The notes below the pieces were generated by a model that worked only from the letters and a program-made list of their open reading frames with translations, did no database searches and was not told the DNA's origin. A stretch of 64,000 nt of DNA from Diploptera punctata. Lineage: Eukaryota; Arthropoda; Insecta; Blattodea; Blaberidae. This document shows positions 52,119 through 63,599 of the stretch, one piece after another. A program made the translations under genes and the position numbers. The stretch is taken from assembly GCA_030220185.1 (NCBI GenBank), contig JASPKZ010010239.1:1816001-1880000 (forward strand), in the 5' to 3' direction. Within the stretch, counting starts at the first letter, position 1, and every line of letters begins with the position of its first letter.

Positions 52119-53700
52119 TTGTGTGTGTGTGTGTTACAGTGCAAATTGAATGTCCGTTTTTGTCGGTTATCGTCAGTCATGTTTGACGTTGACTGGAAAT
52201 TTGAATGTTTGTAATACAAACAATATTCCTACTGAATGTTGAGCTCCACTAATATATTTTTACACGCTAATGTATCCTATAGTAAAATGGTTGGCATATC
52301 ACACAAACTGTCATAGCGAATTCTTTATATACGTAAAAAGAAAAACGCCCGCGTAATATTGCATTTTGATACTCTTTTCCCAACGCTAGGTTGGTTAAGG
52401 GACATAAAAGTTTGTGTAATTGGTTTACGATCTTCTTAAAGTTACGTTTGAGTCATTATGAAATGTGAATACAGAACATAGCGATGTATTAACATCGCAA
52501 CAAATTAAATATATGGTAAGGAAAATGTGAAGATGATTCCTTTATAATGTGTTCCTCGTGTGAGTTTCATCTGTATTTTGCCCATTCTCATCTTTAAAGT
52601 CATTGTCATGTAGAGAAAGGCGCTTCGAATAGCAGCTAATTATAAACTATGTTTATTTTTAAATTTACAAATCATAATTAATTTGTGATATATACTATTT
52701 ACTTTGTGTATAGTGTGTTTCATTATATGATGCTAACGCACAACCCGCTCAATGTCTGATGGAAACTTATTTACCGTGTATAACCTTATTGGCAAGTCGG
52801 AAAAATATGTTATTCTTCCTCAGGTCACGGGCCGTCTATTAGTCACAGCATGCAAGAAAGATCCCATTCACATCAAATAAGACTCTGTACATATTGTACA
52901 AATTTCCTATATCCTTTCCAATATCTTGAAAGTAGTCGTTTTCGAATTTTCTAAGCTTCCTCATGTTTTCATATTTATCTGTATTCAGTTTCATTATTTA
53001 TTTTAAGGCAAACTGTTATGATACTTGTCACAAAATAGGTTTGCAGTAATACAAGGATAGGCCTGTAAATATCTGGAGAGTTGCATATTAATAGGTGATC
53101 GGAACAAAGTTCTAGAAACTTGGAATCTTGTAGTTGGTGTTCAGAAAAACTCCAAAATGCAACATTAGATGGCTGTTGGTTTTAATATGCAAATAATCTA
53201 CTGTGAGAGTTTAAAGGTGATACCATTTTTATATAGGAGACGTTGGAGATGTTTCCTTGTCAGTGGAGGTTGAATACTGTTATGCTTATTTCCTTGCTTC
53301 ATTTTCTAAAATACAACAAAATGTTGAATTCATCCCCTTTCTCCATTTTCACATTATATTATTATTAGATATTTGTTTCAGACTTTTTTTTGTGTTCAAT
53401 AAGTGTTTTTCTGTGGCTACAAGATGGTACATTATGCCCAACTTAATTGAAAGCTGAGAAATAATCTGCATCGTTATTTGTAAATGACAGTATGACGATA
53501 TTGTGTAATGCCGTTAATTATTATTATCGTGCAATAATGGTAAAAAGTAACATTTGATATTTCATTAAATCAAAATAATTTAATCTTACAAGTTATTTGA
53601 AACTTGTTTCTTAAACTGCTAATTTACATTTTTTTTTTTTGCTTTTCTGTACTTGAGTTACTGATATAGTAAACAAAAATAAAAAACACTATTCTTCCTA
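52090..53700. other. Repeat-poor sequence, nothing recognised
   Basis: An AT/GT microsatellite at 52084-52134 is followed by ~1.5 kb without recognised repeat or motif. The frame at 53257-53457 is Phe-rich and not convincing. Confidence 0.4.
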
Positions 53701-53709
53701 AATATAATT

Positions 53710-53964
53710 TTAGCCATCTTCAATATTCTCTAAACTTAATAGAAGGCGTTCACTTTCACTATCTACAAAAATGGTGGAGAACTGGTAAATGGAGGGGGCA
53801 TGTGACTTCATCCCCATTCCACAAGTAGTTGTAATCAAGTCTATCTCTCGGCATGCAAAGTACAACAGTGGTGGATCCCTTCTATCTACAGGACGTGTAG
53901 CCGAACACCAATTATTACAGCTTTTATTCCTTAAATTTATAACCTCAATCCCTTCTTCGGACAT
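53710..53964 (-). CDS. Unidentified 84-codon ORF
   Basis: Product not recognised. It opens with MSEEGIEVINLRNKSC and closes with SERLLLSLENIEDG before a stop at 53710. It has balanced composition, unlike the low-complexity frames nearby: acidic C-terminus, five Cys residues, no membrane segment or signal peptide. An in-frame stop lies five codons upstream of the Met. It sits in a repeat-poor stretch next to no other coding signal. It could be a lone terminal exon, a fragment of a retro-copied gene, or chance; nothing in the window supports a promoter, splice acceptor or poly(A) signal. Confidence 0.25.
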   Translation of the reverse strand: MSEEGIEVINLRNKSCNNWCSATRPVDRRDPPLLYFACREIDLITTTCGMGMKSHAPSIYQFSTIFVDSESERLLLSLENIEDG

Positions 53965-54118
53965 ATGATTGAAATTTTATTCCTCTTTTCACACTAATAT
54001 ACAGTGGCAGGGCTTAATTGTATGTAAAGAGAGACACATTATGAATGATAAACTGTCACAATTTAAATTAGAACGATATCACTAAATTTCAATTTCGAAA
54101 ATAGTTTCTAACACACAC

Positions 54119-54142
54119 ATATATATATATATGTGTGTGTGT

Positions 54143-54200
<58 letters not shown>

Positions 54201-54208
54201 TGTTGTGT

Positions 54209-54245
<37 letters not shown>
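54119..54245. repeat. (AT)n(GT)n microsatellite
   Basis: A short AT run is followed by ~110 bp of GT repeats with a few TGTTG/TGGTG interruptions. The Val/Cys and His/Thr frames across it are artefacts. Confidence 0.95.
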
Positions 54246-54246
<1 letters not shown>

Positions 54247-54544
54247 GAAAAAGCATAATATATTATATACGACTTGTAAAATCCGATCACTCCTCGTGGA
54301 AAAAAAATATATACCGGTTAATTAAATTTAATTCATATCACATAAATCACATTAACATACGTAATTCTAATCACATTTGAAAGTTTGTCTTTCGGTTGTC
54401 ATCAGCATGTGAAGAATTAAACTGCCTCCTTAATGTCTGATATACGAGTAACTGTTCAGTAAATAAAAAGGCATTTAGAAATAATAAATTTCCCATTCCT
54501 CATGAAATGTATACCTAGATGTTACGTTATCATCTACCTATAGT

Positions 54545-54750
54545 GTTCTGCCGTGGACAGGTCTTTCACTGCAATCATAGCATTGTAATGCTATGTTTTG
54601 CAGCTTTACTAGGGAGGTATAGACGTAGTAGGTTCCCGTTGATTTTCACAGCGGTGAATAATGATGATGATGATGGCCGGATGATTTTCGGGGACTGTTG
54701 GACCCTAAGCTTTCTGACATTTTATCTTACAGTTCAGGAAAAACCCCGAA
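54545..54750 (-). mobile_element. SINE S2a, 3' part
   Basis: On the plus strand 'CTTTCACTGCAATCATAGCA', 'CACAGCGGTGAATAATGATG', 'GGCCGGATGATTTTCGGGGA' and 'CTTACAGTTCAGGAAAAACC' are the reverse complement of the S2a body. The tRNA head is missing (5' truncation at ~54750). Confidence 0.75.
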
Positions 54751-54754
54751 CTTG

Positions 54755-55420
54755 TGTCACATTCCTTTCTGTTTACTTTAAGCAGATGTTCAAAATTTAG
54801 AGCTTAATGATGAGTATCAACTATAAAGCGAAATGATTTTCTGTTTCGATCTGTAAATATGAACGTATAGTATTCAAACATCACTTTTATGAAATGCGAT
54901 TTTGATAGCTACGTTGTTCAACAAATAAAAAAAAATTAATTTCATAGAAAAGTATAAAATTGTCTGTAATTCTATATACTTTATGCACACTATGTTAAAA
55001 AATTACAGTTCTAACTTTTGTTAACATTATCACAATTCCCAAATTAAAAAAAAAACACAAATTATTAGCGATGCTAAACTTTGCCCATGTAGAACATAAC
55101 AGTATTACCATTTTTGTCCAATTTATGACACAGATTTAACAAATAATGACACTAAAACCTTTCCATCCTGTATTTATTGGCATTAATAAGTGTTTTCTCC
55201 CTCCCCTAGAGGGTTGCTAGTGTTTTCAGAGAGATAAAATGCGTTTACATTAACTAGACATTACTCAAGTGTGATTGGTTGTTATTGGTGCAGCATTGCG
55301 TGTTTTTCTGGCTATACTAGTGTAGCTGTTATTTTATTCACACAGTTACTGTAATAAGAGTTGACACCATTCTATGTGTACTGAACCAGCAGGATTAGGA
55401 GGTCACTTTGCTAAATTACC
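54755..55420. other. Unassigned sequence
   Basis: Nothing recognised. Confidence 0.35.
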
Positions 55421-55422
55421 AT

Positions 55423-55424
<2 letters not shown>

Positions 55425-55463
<39 letters not shown>

Positions 55464-56165
55464 TTTATTTATATACAGATTTTCAATGTTTAGACATCTT
55501 ACTGCGCATAAAGTTTTATTATCCTACTAGGCTCGTCTCTATCCAACCATCTCCATGTCCGTCAGTCCTCTTGTTCTCATTCCGTTCTTATTTCTCGCAT
55601 CCACGAATTTCGAGGTCTTCCTTTATTTTTTCTTCCGGGTGGACAACACTCCAATGTTTTTTCTGGGTAAACGTTCTTCTTGCATTCGTCGTATATGCCC
55701 TTACCAATTTGATTGCTGTATATTATATAATCTATTGAATATTTTAATATTATTTTCTTTTTTCTCATATGACTTTCTTTTTTCTTTTAATGTTGAATAT
55801 ATTGCTGCTCTCCTCAAGAAATAGTTTTCCATAGACATAAGTTTTGTTTAAGATTTTGTTGAATTTCCATAATTCAGCTCCATATGTGACAGTACTTCTC
55901 ACTATTTAATTTCATATTTGTAATTTATTTATCGTGGTTATATGTCTGGTCCGTAGCACAGGCCATTTATGTTAATTTATTTTGTTCTTAATGTTACTTT
56001 CTTGCACACCTTCTTATCTAATTTTACCCCAAATACACAAATGTTTCAGATCCTCTAACATACCCCATTTGATCTAATATTAAATCATCGGTTTCTGCTC
56101 CACATCCCATATTAAATGTTTTTTTTTCTAAATTCATTTTCAAACCCCAATTATCATACGATATT
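55425..56165 (-). mobile_element. LINE-E copy with (AAT)n at its 3' end
   Basis: The AAT tract 55425-55461 borders the 3' end. The minus frame 55577-55768 ends 'RKNKGRPRNSWMREIRTE', a GRPRxxW RT C-terminus. Upstream (to ~56165) are RT remnants including 'NMGCGAETDDLILDQMGY' and 'SETFVYLG', the region between motif C and the thumb. Frames are broken. Related 3' ends lie at 32845-33070 and 33222-33345. Confidence 0.65.
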
Positions 56166-56183
56166 CAATAATTTTCTGAACAT

Positions 56184-56192
56184 AATAATAAT

Positions 56193-56245
<53 letters not shown>

Positions 56246-56247
56246 TA

Positions 56248-56279
<32 letters not shown>

Positions 56280-56295
56280 GATGATAATAAAAACG

Positions 56296-56353
<58 letters not shown>

Positions 56354-56476
56354 TAATAATAATAATAATAATCAATAATCAATTGAGTTGGTGTTTACTT
56401 GATGAAAATCCATATTTATTAATTAAATAAAAATAAAACGTAGTTTTATTTGATTTTCATATATATATTTTATTTG

Positions 56477-56529
<53 letters not shown>
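56184..56529. repeat. Compound (AAT)n/(GAT)n microsatellites
   Basis: 56184-56372 is an AAT array with AAC and GAT interruptions. A second AAT array covers ~56480-56529. Poly-Ile and poly-Tyr frames here are artefacts. Confidence 0.95.
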
Positions 56530-56530
<1 letters not shown>

Positions 56531-57110
56531 TCTACTGAACATTTTTCAACCCAAAAATTTTGAAAGACTTTTTCCAGATGATATTTCAAAATTCGAAAAT
56601 AAAAAATTCATTCTACATTCTAACGGTCTACTGTCTGAAATCTGACTTGTACTCCCATTATTAGAGCCCGAATTATTATGTAATTACATCTTCTATTCCT
56701 CTATATGTAGACGTACGGGAACAGAAAATGTTTACGAATTGAAGCATGACCATTGCAGTTTTCAGGTTTCATTTGAGATATTTTTACATATTTAAGTGAA
56801 TATTGCATATTCATACAGTACTACATAAAAGTAAATATTTTCCCATGTTTTAGCTATTTTTTATTTTCATTTTCTTTCTACTTTCTCTACTACTACAACT
56901 CTACAACGTACATATGCTTTTCTCCCCTTTAGTTGCAGTAATTGATGAAATAAAGTGAATATTGTTGAAGCTGTGACATGTTATTCGGTCTAGCTGGTAC
57001 GCAATGTCAATCTGGCGATACATTTAATCTGCCTTGCAGTTAAAGAAACGCCATCTCCACTCTGTTATTTCGTGGTCCTTGAGGTCACTCACTTCCTGTT
57101 TCTATCCATT
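56530..57110. other. Unassigned sequence
   Basis: Nothing recognised. Confidence 0.35.
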
Positions 57111-57464
57111 ATTGTATATCGCGTCCACCATTGTGGTCTCGACATAGCGTGCTGCCTTGTCATGCAGCGGGCCCGGGTTCGATTCCCGGTCGGGACAAGC
57201 TCCTGGGTGAGGTTATTTTTCGTGGTTTTTCCTCATCTGTAAGACAAATGTTAGGAAGCTTAGGGCCCAACGGTTCCCGAAAATCATCCGGCCATCATCA
57301 TCCTTATCATTATCATCCTTCACCGGTGTGGAAAGCACGGGAAGCTACCACACCTATAATTCCCCAGTAAAGCTGCAAAGCATAGCATGAAAATGCTATG
57401 ATTGCAATGAAAGACCTTCCTTCGGGCAGAATTACTATGGATGGATGGATAGATTGTATATCGC
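57111..57464 (+). mobile_element. SINE S2a, full length with perfect 12-bp TSD
   Basis: The insert 57123-57452 (330 bp) is flanked by ATTGTATATCGC at 57111-57122 and 57453-57464. A box 'ATTGTGGTCTCGACATAGCG', B box 'GGGTTCGATTCCCGG', body 'GGGACAAGCTCCTGGGTGAG', 'AAAATCATCCGGCCATCATC' and 'CACCGGTGTGGAAAGCACGG', 3' end 'CCTTCGGGCAGAATTACTAT' with a (GGAT)n tail. The perfect duplication and little divergence from consensus suggest a recent insertion. Confidence 0.9.
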
Positions 57465-57654
57465 AATTATTTTATACCGGTACAGTTAAACTGCCTTGCT
57501 TAGCATTGGTAAGACTGCATATGCGTTCTGATATAATTAATGAATTGTTTATTGATCCATATTTGGTTCGTCTTCCGGGCTTATAGGCCGTGGTCTGTTT
57601 TCTCTGAGAAGCCATCTAGTGGGCATCATAGGCCAAACAAGCTTATTGTCAACT

Positions 57655-58045
57655 CTAACTTGTGGTTCAAGAATGGCGCCAGTACGAAAAATTAAAAGCA
57701 TGGATTTCAATGGACGACATGTTAATTTCTGATGGTATTATTGTAGTGTGCCAAACGTGTGAAAAAAATAGATATGAAACGAGTTTTTATGATAATGAGG
57801 AGAAGGAATTAAAGTGGTTAGGACATGTCTTAAGAATGCAAGATGAGCGATGGCCAAAGCAACTATATGAATGGCATCCGAACAGAAAGAAGAAAAGAGG
57901 GAGACCAAGGTTAACATGGAAGGAAAACATGAAGACAGTAATGCAAGCTAGAGGGCCAAGCATCGAAGATGCCCAAGACCGTAGGCTTTGGAGGTTTGGC
58001 ACGGGAAGACGGCAGCAGCTGCAAAAAACCCGAAGATAGATAGAG
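57655..58045 (+). mobile_element. LINE-C RT C-terminal ORF
   Basis: The open frame 57662-58039 (125 codons) reads 'EKELKWLGHVLRMQDERWPK', 'NRKKKRGRPRLTWKENMKTV' and 'DRRLWRFGTGRRQQLQKTRR', then a stop: a complete RT C-terminal tail with no palm. The N-terminal ~40 residues are not RT-like. GATA units follow the stop. Confidence 0.75.
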
Positions 58046-58049
58046 ATAT

Positions 58050-58825
58050 ATTAATTGTGCCCTTTTGAAAATCACTGTTTCAAAATATTTGGCCCAATGC
58101 TGGTGATCTCTGCCCGGATGACCACACAAGCTTAAGTAGTCGAATATAAACCGCTAACCCGGCTAGAATGATGGTGATGCTAATTCTAGACACAAAGATA
58201 ATAAACTTGAGTGGCAATCAGATAAGGTGGAGAAATAATTTAAGTAAACATCAAATACACTTATAACAAATTACGTAAAGTAATACTGGAAAGACTAAGC
58301 TAATATTACAGAGGGTCCTTAGTTTGTACATTAAATAACATTATTTAACTGAAAAGTGTTTTCAATATAATAACAGAATGCAATTACAATAATGTAATGT
58401 ATAAACATATTTTACAATAAGTTTGCTGATAAAGAACAATATTAATGCAAATAAACTTCTGAACAGTCCTGAACAAATACATGGAAATTATATGAAATAA
58501 TGCAAACAAGAATGCATAGGCCTACATACAACTAGGTGTTCACTCATTCCAAAGTAACAAGTCTTCTAATCACCGCAAACGTAGATGGTGAAAATAGCCA
58601 ACTAGGCTCTTTCACCCGAACAAAATACAAAGCTGAACTAAACAATAACGGACTGTTGCCCGGCAAGCATATCTCGCGTTTATATAATGTAGGTAGTGGT
58701 CCGATGACGCTGGCGGTGATGTAAGGATCAGGTAGGGAATGAGGTAAAACTTGGAGATTGGCAAACGGGACGGAGCTTCTCAGAGGTCTTAGAGACACTT
58801 TTTAGGATGCATAGTTCTGTTCAAT
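58050..58825. other. Unassigned sequence before the hAT remnant
   Basis: Two overlapping frames exist at 58536-58724 (+) and 58544-58798 (-), the latter with balanced composition ('GPLPTLYKREICLPGN'). Neither was recognised. This could be the 5' non-coding region of the hAT element. Confidence 0.3.
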
Positions 58826-58829
58826 GAAA

Positions 58830-60175
58830 TCCCAATTGGAACAACACATTCGAAGTGCAATATACAACAGGAACAAACAACGCCATTCTTCTGGGAAGCA
58901 AGTTCTACTGACGCAAATGCAAGATGAGCCCACTTATTCTAAAAAAGCATTTTTCAAAGGCATCTAGGCTACTGAATGGCAGCAGCAGAGATACCATAGT
59001 AGAAACTACAAGTGCCAGAATATCGCTCTTTCTTGGAGAAATAGTGCCAGCGGCCAATTCTTGACGAGTCTACAGAAGAATTATCTTGTTGTCTACTACC
59101 AAGAAATCATGGAAGAAATAAGAAGGAAATTAGGCTATTCCTACATATGAATTGCTGTGGATGAGATACGGACGTTATGGGTCGCTATATACTCGTAGCC
59201 AATCTTATTGTGGGAAAATTAGAACCTGAAACTCCCACCAAGCCATTTGTTATTGCCTCTAAACCCCTAAAACATACGAATCATTCATTAACAATGGATA
59301 TTGTGGCCTAAAGACTCCAAGAGGAAAAAGTACTAGTTTTGTTCACGACAGTGCGACATATGTTCAAAACTACAAGGGCTCTCAAAATGTTCTATCTAAA
59401 CTTAATACACTTCACATGTATCGCTCATGCTCTCCAACGTGTGGCTGAAGAAATAAGAAGAAAGTTCCCTCAGGTTATTAAACTTATTTCATCCACAAAA
59501 AAAAAGTTTTTGTGAAATCTACTCAAAGAGTTCAGTGTTACAAACACTGTGGATGTGCCTCTGCCTGCAGAGCCAGTGTATATAAGGTGGGATACGTGGA
59601 TACAAGCCGTGAACCAATACACTGAACATTTTGAATCCATAAAGTCTGTAATTTGGAATTATCTCGCCTGAGTCTACTCTTTGAATACGTGAAGCTCAAA
59701 CTGCTTTCAGGGAACCTAAAATGGAGTGCTCATTTTCATACATTACAGGCATTTTTGGGCGGTTTCCAGAGAAGATTACAAAATTGAAATATTCAGGATA
59801 TTCCCTGCATGAATCCATTGATATTACGGAAAATGTTAAAAAAATGTCTACCGTAAAAGGAGAAGTTGAAATCAACGTTTCTCCAAACGTCGAGATATTG
59901 ATAGACATCCCGGCTATCCTACTTTCCTCAGTACATACAAGATACTTAATGACGAAGAGGTACTATCTCCGGTGGGCATATCTCCAGGAAAAATGGCCTT
60001 ATAAAAGTATAGCCCTGTGACATGTTGCGATGTAGAACGATCGATTTCTTCATACAAGAACATTTTATCTGACAGACATTTATAATTTACTCCGGAAAAC
60101 ATGGAGAAGTAACTCATAGTGCATTGAGCATTGAAATAACAATTTCTGCTACTTTTTCTTGATTTTTTCAATAGT
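58830..60175 (+). pseudogene. hAT-superfamily transposase, decayed
   Basis: A transposase remnant of the RNase H-like hAT superfamily, spread over three frames. In order: 'SQLEQHIRSAIYNRNKQRR' (58834-58890), 'YYQEIMEEIRRKL' with 'IAVDEI' (first catalytic Asp region, 59098-59168), 'CIAHALQRVAEEIRRKFP' (59418-59471), 'VDVPLPAEP' with 'RWDTWIQAVNQYTEHFES' (59550-59640), and the C-terminal dimerisation block 'CDVERSISSYKNILSDR' (60024-60075) with 'TPENMEK' after it. Several stops and frameshifts abolish function. The element ends were not found. The class resembles CGGBP1-type hAT genes recalled from insects. Confidence 0.8.
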
Positions 60176-60261
60176 TAAGGAAATATTTCTAGGTTTTTTC
60201 TCTGTTCACAAATTTAAACATATTGGTGCAGGACAATTAACACTTAAATTGGCAAACACAA

Positions 60262-61090
60262 AATTCTTCTTCTCCTTCTTCTACTACAAGGTTTAGGCTA
60301 TGCAGCCTGTTCCGGCGAAGTTTAAAGTGGAGTCCATCTTCTACGTGGTCGGCCAACATCTCTTGTTCCTCTGGGATTATACAGGACGGTTCTGTTTGGT
60401 ATTATTTCGTTGTTCATTCTCATTAAATGTTCTGTCCATTTCTTATTATATTCGCTGATTTTATCTTCAATTTTATATATATTTAATTCTTCTCGTATAG
60501 TTTCATTCCTTATTCTATCCGCTCTTGTGCATCCTTTCACATTACGTAAAAACAGCATTTCCGCAGTCTGTATCCTGCTTTTATCCCTTGATTTCATTAT
60601 CCAATTTTCACATCCATACAACAACAAAGGAACAGGCATTGTTTTATATAATTTAAGTTTCGTATATTTCCTTGTTTTTCCGACCTAAGTTTCTTTTTAT
60701 GGTTCCACAAATAGCCTGAAATGTATTTACTTTATTTTCTATATCTTTATTTTCTCTATAAGTTATATCACATCCTAAATATTGGAAATGTGATACTTGT
60801 TCTATTATTTTGTTATCCAGTACAATTTTTGATCTAATTCCATATTTACCAATAAATGACATTACTTTTGACTTATTTATTGATATTTTACAATTATATC
60901 TATTGGCTATTAATTTAAATTTATAACCTAACATTTGGAGCTCATTTTCAGATTCTGCTAAAAGTACAACATCGTCAGCGAATAATAAAGCATTTATTTT
61001 ATCTTTATTATCAATTAATATTCCTTCATTAGTTAAAAACCTTCTTCCATTCTTTTAGGATATCGTCCATATAAATATTAAATAATATGT
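60262..61090 (-). mobile_element. LINE-C RT with intact FADD, (GAA)n tail
   Basis: Minus strand. Motif C 'NALLFADDVVLLAESENE' (about 60950-61000), 'VSHFQYLGCDITYRENKD', a frame break near 60650, 'MPVPLLLYGCENWIMKS', 'EMLFLRNVKGCTRADRIR', 'YNKKWTEHLMRMNNEIIP' and 'GTRDVGRPRRRW'. The tail is (GAA)n-rich, seen as 'TTCTTCTTCTCCTTCTTC' at 60264-60281. Closest in wording to 36585-37175. Truncated upstream near 61090. Confidence 0.8.
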
Positions 61091-61162
61091 CGTACTCATT
61101 AGTTTATTTGAAAAAATGTCTTATTTTTTGTCAACAAATAACACAATACAAATAACACAAAT

Positions 61163-61290
61163 ACAAGATTCCGTTTCCACTGCGGTCCGGTACATTTAAA
61201 TAAGTAACAGAAGAATTTTGTGTTTTGTTGACACAAAATTCTTCTGTTACTTATTTAAATGTGGCGGACCGCAGTGAAAACGGATCTTGT
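61163..61290. repeat. 128-bp near-perfect palindrome
   Basis: The left arm ACAAGATTCCGTTTCCACTG, 'CGGTCCGGTACATTTAAATA' and 'AGTAACAGAAGAATTTTGTG' is the inverse of the right arm, which ends 'GCGGACCGCAGTGAAAACGG' and 'ATCTTGT'. The centre is a short TTTTGTTGAC loop around 61225. A single-arm relative is at 43057-43130. Confidence 0.9.
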
Positions 61291-61294
61291 ATAA

Positions 61295-61745
61295 CTGTTA
61301 TTATTAGGTATATTGTATAATTATATACACATTTAAGTGGTTGCTTTTGTTCGTTTTCTTCTCATTTATTTATAATATTAGATTAATTGAACCAACATTA
61401 CGAATTTAAGGGTCTATGTATATTGGGCTCTACACTTAAATTATTCAGAAGATGTTATTAAAACTGTAAAGTAAAGATTTTGCAGTGCTTAAAATATGAA
61501 ACTATGGTTAACAATTTGATAAATAACTACTCTAGAGTACTTTGGAACCAGGAGCAACATAGATTACACAGAGAATCACTTGTGTGTAAACGTAGCTAGT
61601 ATTCATATATAATACATATTTATTTGATGTTACATATTTAATTACATATTTTACTATATTACGAGTACACACTGATGACCTGTAAGTCTGTAGCCATTCA
61701 TGTATTTTTATAACTCATATTAATTATTAAGATTGGTTGGAGAAA
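61295..61745. other. Mostly unassigned, short LINE 3' UTR match
   Basis: Only ~61660-61745 ('ATTAATTATTAAGATTGG') resembles the 3' UTR at 30830-30880. The rest is not recognised. Confidence 0.4.
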
Positions 61746-61751
61746 AACATG

Positions 61752-62320
61752 AACTTACTTACTTACTCACTGGCACTATCGAACCCGTAGGTTTATGGCC
61801 GCGCGGACACAAGCTCTCCAGACATCCCTATCCTGAGCAAATGCCTTCCAATCATTCCCTGTATAATCTACTTTCCTCTAATCATAGTTAATGTTGTTCT
61901 CCCACCACATTCTTGGTCTACCAACTGGGCGTTTTCCCTCTGGTTGTCCTACAAGAATTTCCATGCACGTCTTTCATTCGTGCCACATGTCCTGCCCATC
62001 GCAGTCTACGAGACTTAACTGTTCTTATTATATCTGGCTTCCTATAAAGACCATGTAGTTCATTGTTATGTAGTCTTCTCTATTCACCTGTCTGTTCATC
62101 TCTCTTAGGTCCAAACATTTTCCTAAGAACTTTATTCTCAAAAACTCGTAATCTAATTTCCTCCCTTAAAGTAAGAGTCCATGTTTCGCAACCATATAAT
62201 ATAACTGGTAGAATAATAGTTTTATATATTTTCAGTTTAACGTTTTTTGAAAGGAGTTGGGACATCAAAAGTCTCTGCAATGCATAATAGCACGCATTTC
62301 CAGAATTGAGCCTATGAAAA
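61752..62320 (-). mobile_element. LINE-A copy, RT C-terminal third
   Basis: (TTAC)n at 61754-61767 is the tail on the opposite strand. The coding remnants include frame 62080-62280 ('KLKIYKTIILPVILYGCETW', 'RLRVFENKVLRKMFGPKRDE') and, with frameshifts, the VGRP box at 61910-61940. It is the best-preserved LINE-A C-terminal region apart from 10788-10991. 5'-truncated at ~62320, beside an A run. Confidence 0.8.
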
Positions 62321-62449
62321 AAAAATTAATGATGAGGTAAATTCTGAATGAATAACAAATCTTAATTTTACTATATATTTATGTTTCTCAATTTGATACT
62401 ACATAAAAATTCGTGCTCTAATCATCACTAACAAAACAGAAACGGTCCG

Positions 62450-62790
62450 CTACAGTGATCTCAAGGTAGAATGCTGTCATATCACACAGCGGGCCCTTGT
62501 TTGATTCCCGGTCGGGAAAGGTGAAGTTTCATCGGATTTTCCTCACCTGTATATGTAAGTCTACTGTCAGGATATGTTAAGACCCAAAGAGTCTCTAAAC
62601 ACCATCTGGCCATCATTATCATATTCGCCTCACTAAACTAAGATTTGTTTAAAACTTCCCTTGGGGCATCATTATCATCATCATCTCATTTCATATTATC
62701 AGGAAAGCGTAACCCCGTCTTCCCCAACCTCAGATGTGGGTTACAAGTATGCCATACCAAGTGAGAATATCAGAATATCATAATGCTAAC
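62450..62790 (+). mobile_element. SINE S2b, plus-strand copy
   Basis: Head 'CTACAGTGATCTCAAGGTAG', B box 'TTGTTTGATTCCCGGTCGGG', then 'TTCATCGGATTTTCCTCACC' and 'TCTGGCCATCATTATCAT', and the S2b 3' half 'GGAAAGCGTAACCCCGTC', 'CCCAACCTCAGATGTGGG' and 'TTACAAGTATGCCATACC'. No target duplication was read. Confidence 0.7.
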
Positions 62791-62794
62791 CTGG

Positions 62795-63235
62795 AAGCTT
62801 TGATTAAAAAATGTGGCGCAAGTAATTAGCTAAAAGCTCGCTCTCCATCTCTGATATTTAGGCAAATTTTGCCACATTCAAACGCCAATTTTCAAACTTC
62901 TATGCATTTAAAGAATTCCGGAAATTCCATGTAGGATTCATGGTGACAAATCAGGATATTCTCGGAGTTACTCCCGCTTTTCCCTTCCAAAAACTTAATT
63001 TCACCACTTGTCCATACTTATGTCATCCAGTTAATTTCATCTACCCTTGTGATCATACGAAAGGCCTTGTCAAGCCAGCATTCTCATATATCACAAAATA
63101 TCAAGAACAGGGAATTCAGCTCATCTCATCCCTCGACATGGGATTTTTGCAACAAACCAGAAATAATTCCTCAAATTCCACGTAAAACTGCAGTAGCAAA
63201 ATTTTGACTTATCACAGAACGTGACTACTTAGCAA
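62795..63235. other. Unassigned sequence with an 81-codon frame
   Basis: The frame 62940-63185 ('DILGVTPAFPFQKLNFTTCP') was not recognised and has no supporting context, so it is not called as a gene. Confidence 0.3.
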
Positions 63236-63239
63236 AACA

Positions 63240-63263
63240 TTATTGTTAATATTATTGTTATTA

Positions 63264-63307
<44 letters not shown>

Positions 63308-63560
63308 GTTCTCTATCTTAATTTAGAATCTTACCTTATACGGCCCCACTCCACACGGGCCTTACAGAGACCCGACTTTAAACATTGGATCACACGTCAA
63401 ATGTTTTCAACCACTAGGATATGGAGGGCCTCCCTGAGTGAGTATCAGTTCAAATCAAGGCATCCTCTGACGCAACACAAAATTAAAACGCTCAAATTTC
63501 ACACTCCTAACGTCTTAAGTGCCCAGAGGTTAGGCCCGCATTAGACCATAGTGTCGCTTA
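63240..63560 (-). repeat. Unclassified repeat-like block with (AAT)n end
   Basis: An ATT array (63265-63307) borders a GC-richer block. On the minus strand it reads 'GGCCCGTGTGGAGTGGGGCC', 'GTATAAGGTAAGATTC' and then the AAT tail, as a LINE or SINE 3' end would. There is no second copy in the window to confirm it. Confidence 0.4.
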
Positions 63561-63599
63561 AAATGAGGATATTAACCAACTAATTTTAACAACCGAAAA

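Noticed and set aside
58544..58798. 84-codon minus-strand frame with balanced composition
   Set aside because: Not recognised, lies in the likely 5' region of the hAT remnant and overlaps a plus frame. No reason to prefer it as a gene.
62940..63185. 81-codon plus-strand frame
   Set aside because: No motif, no supporting context, and stops close on both sides in an otherwise unassigned stretch.
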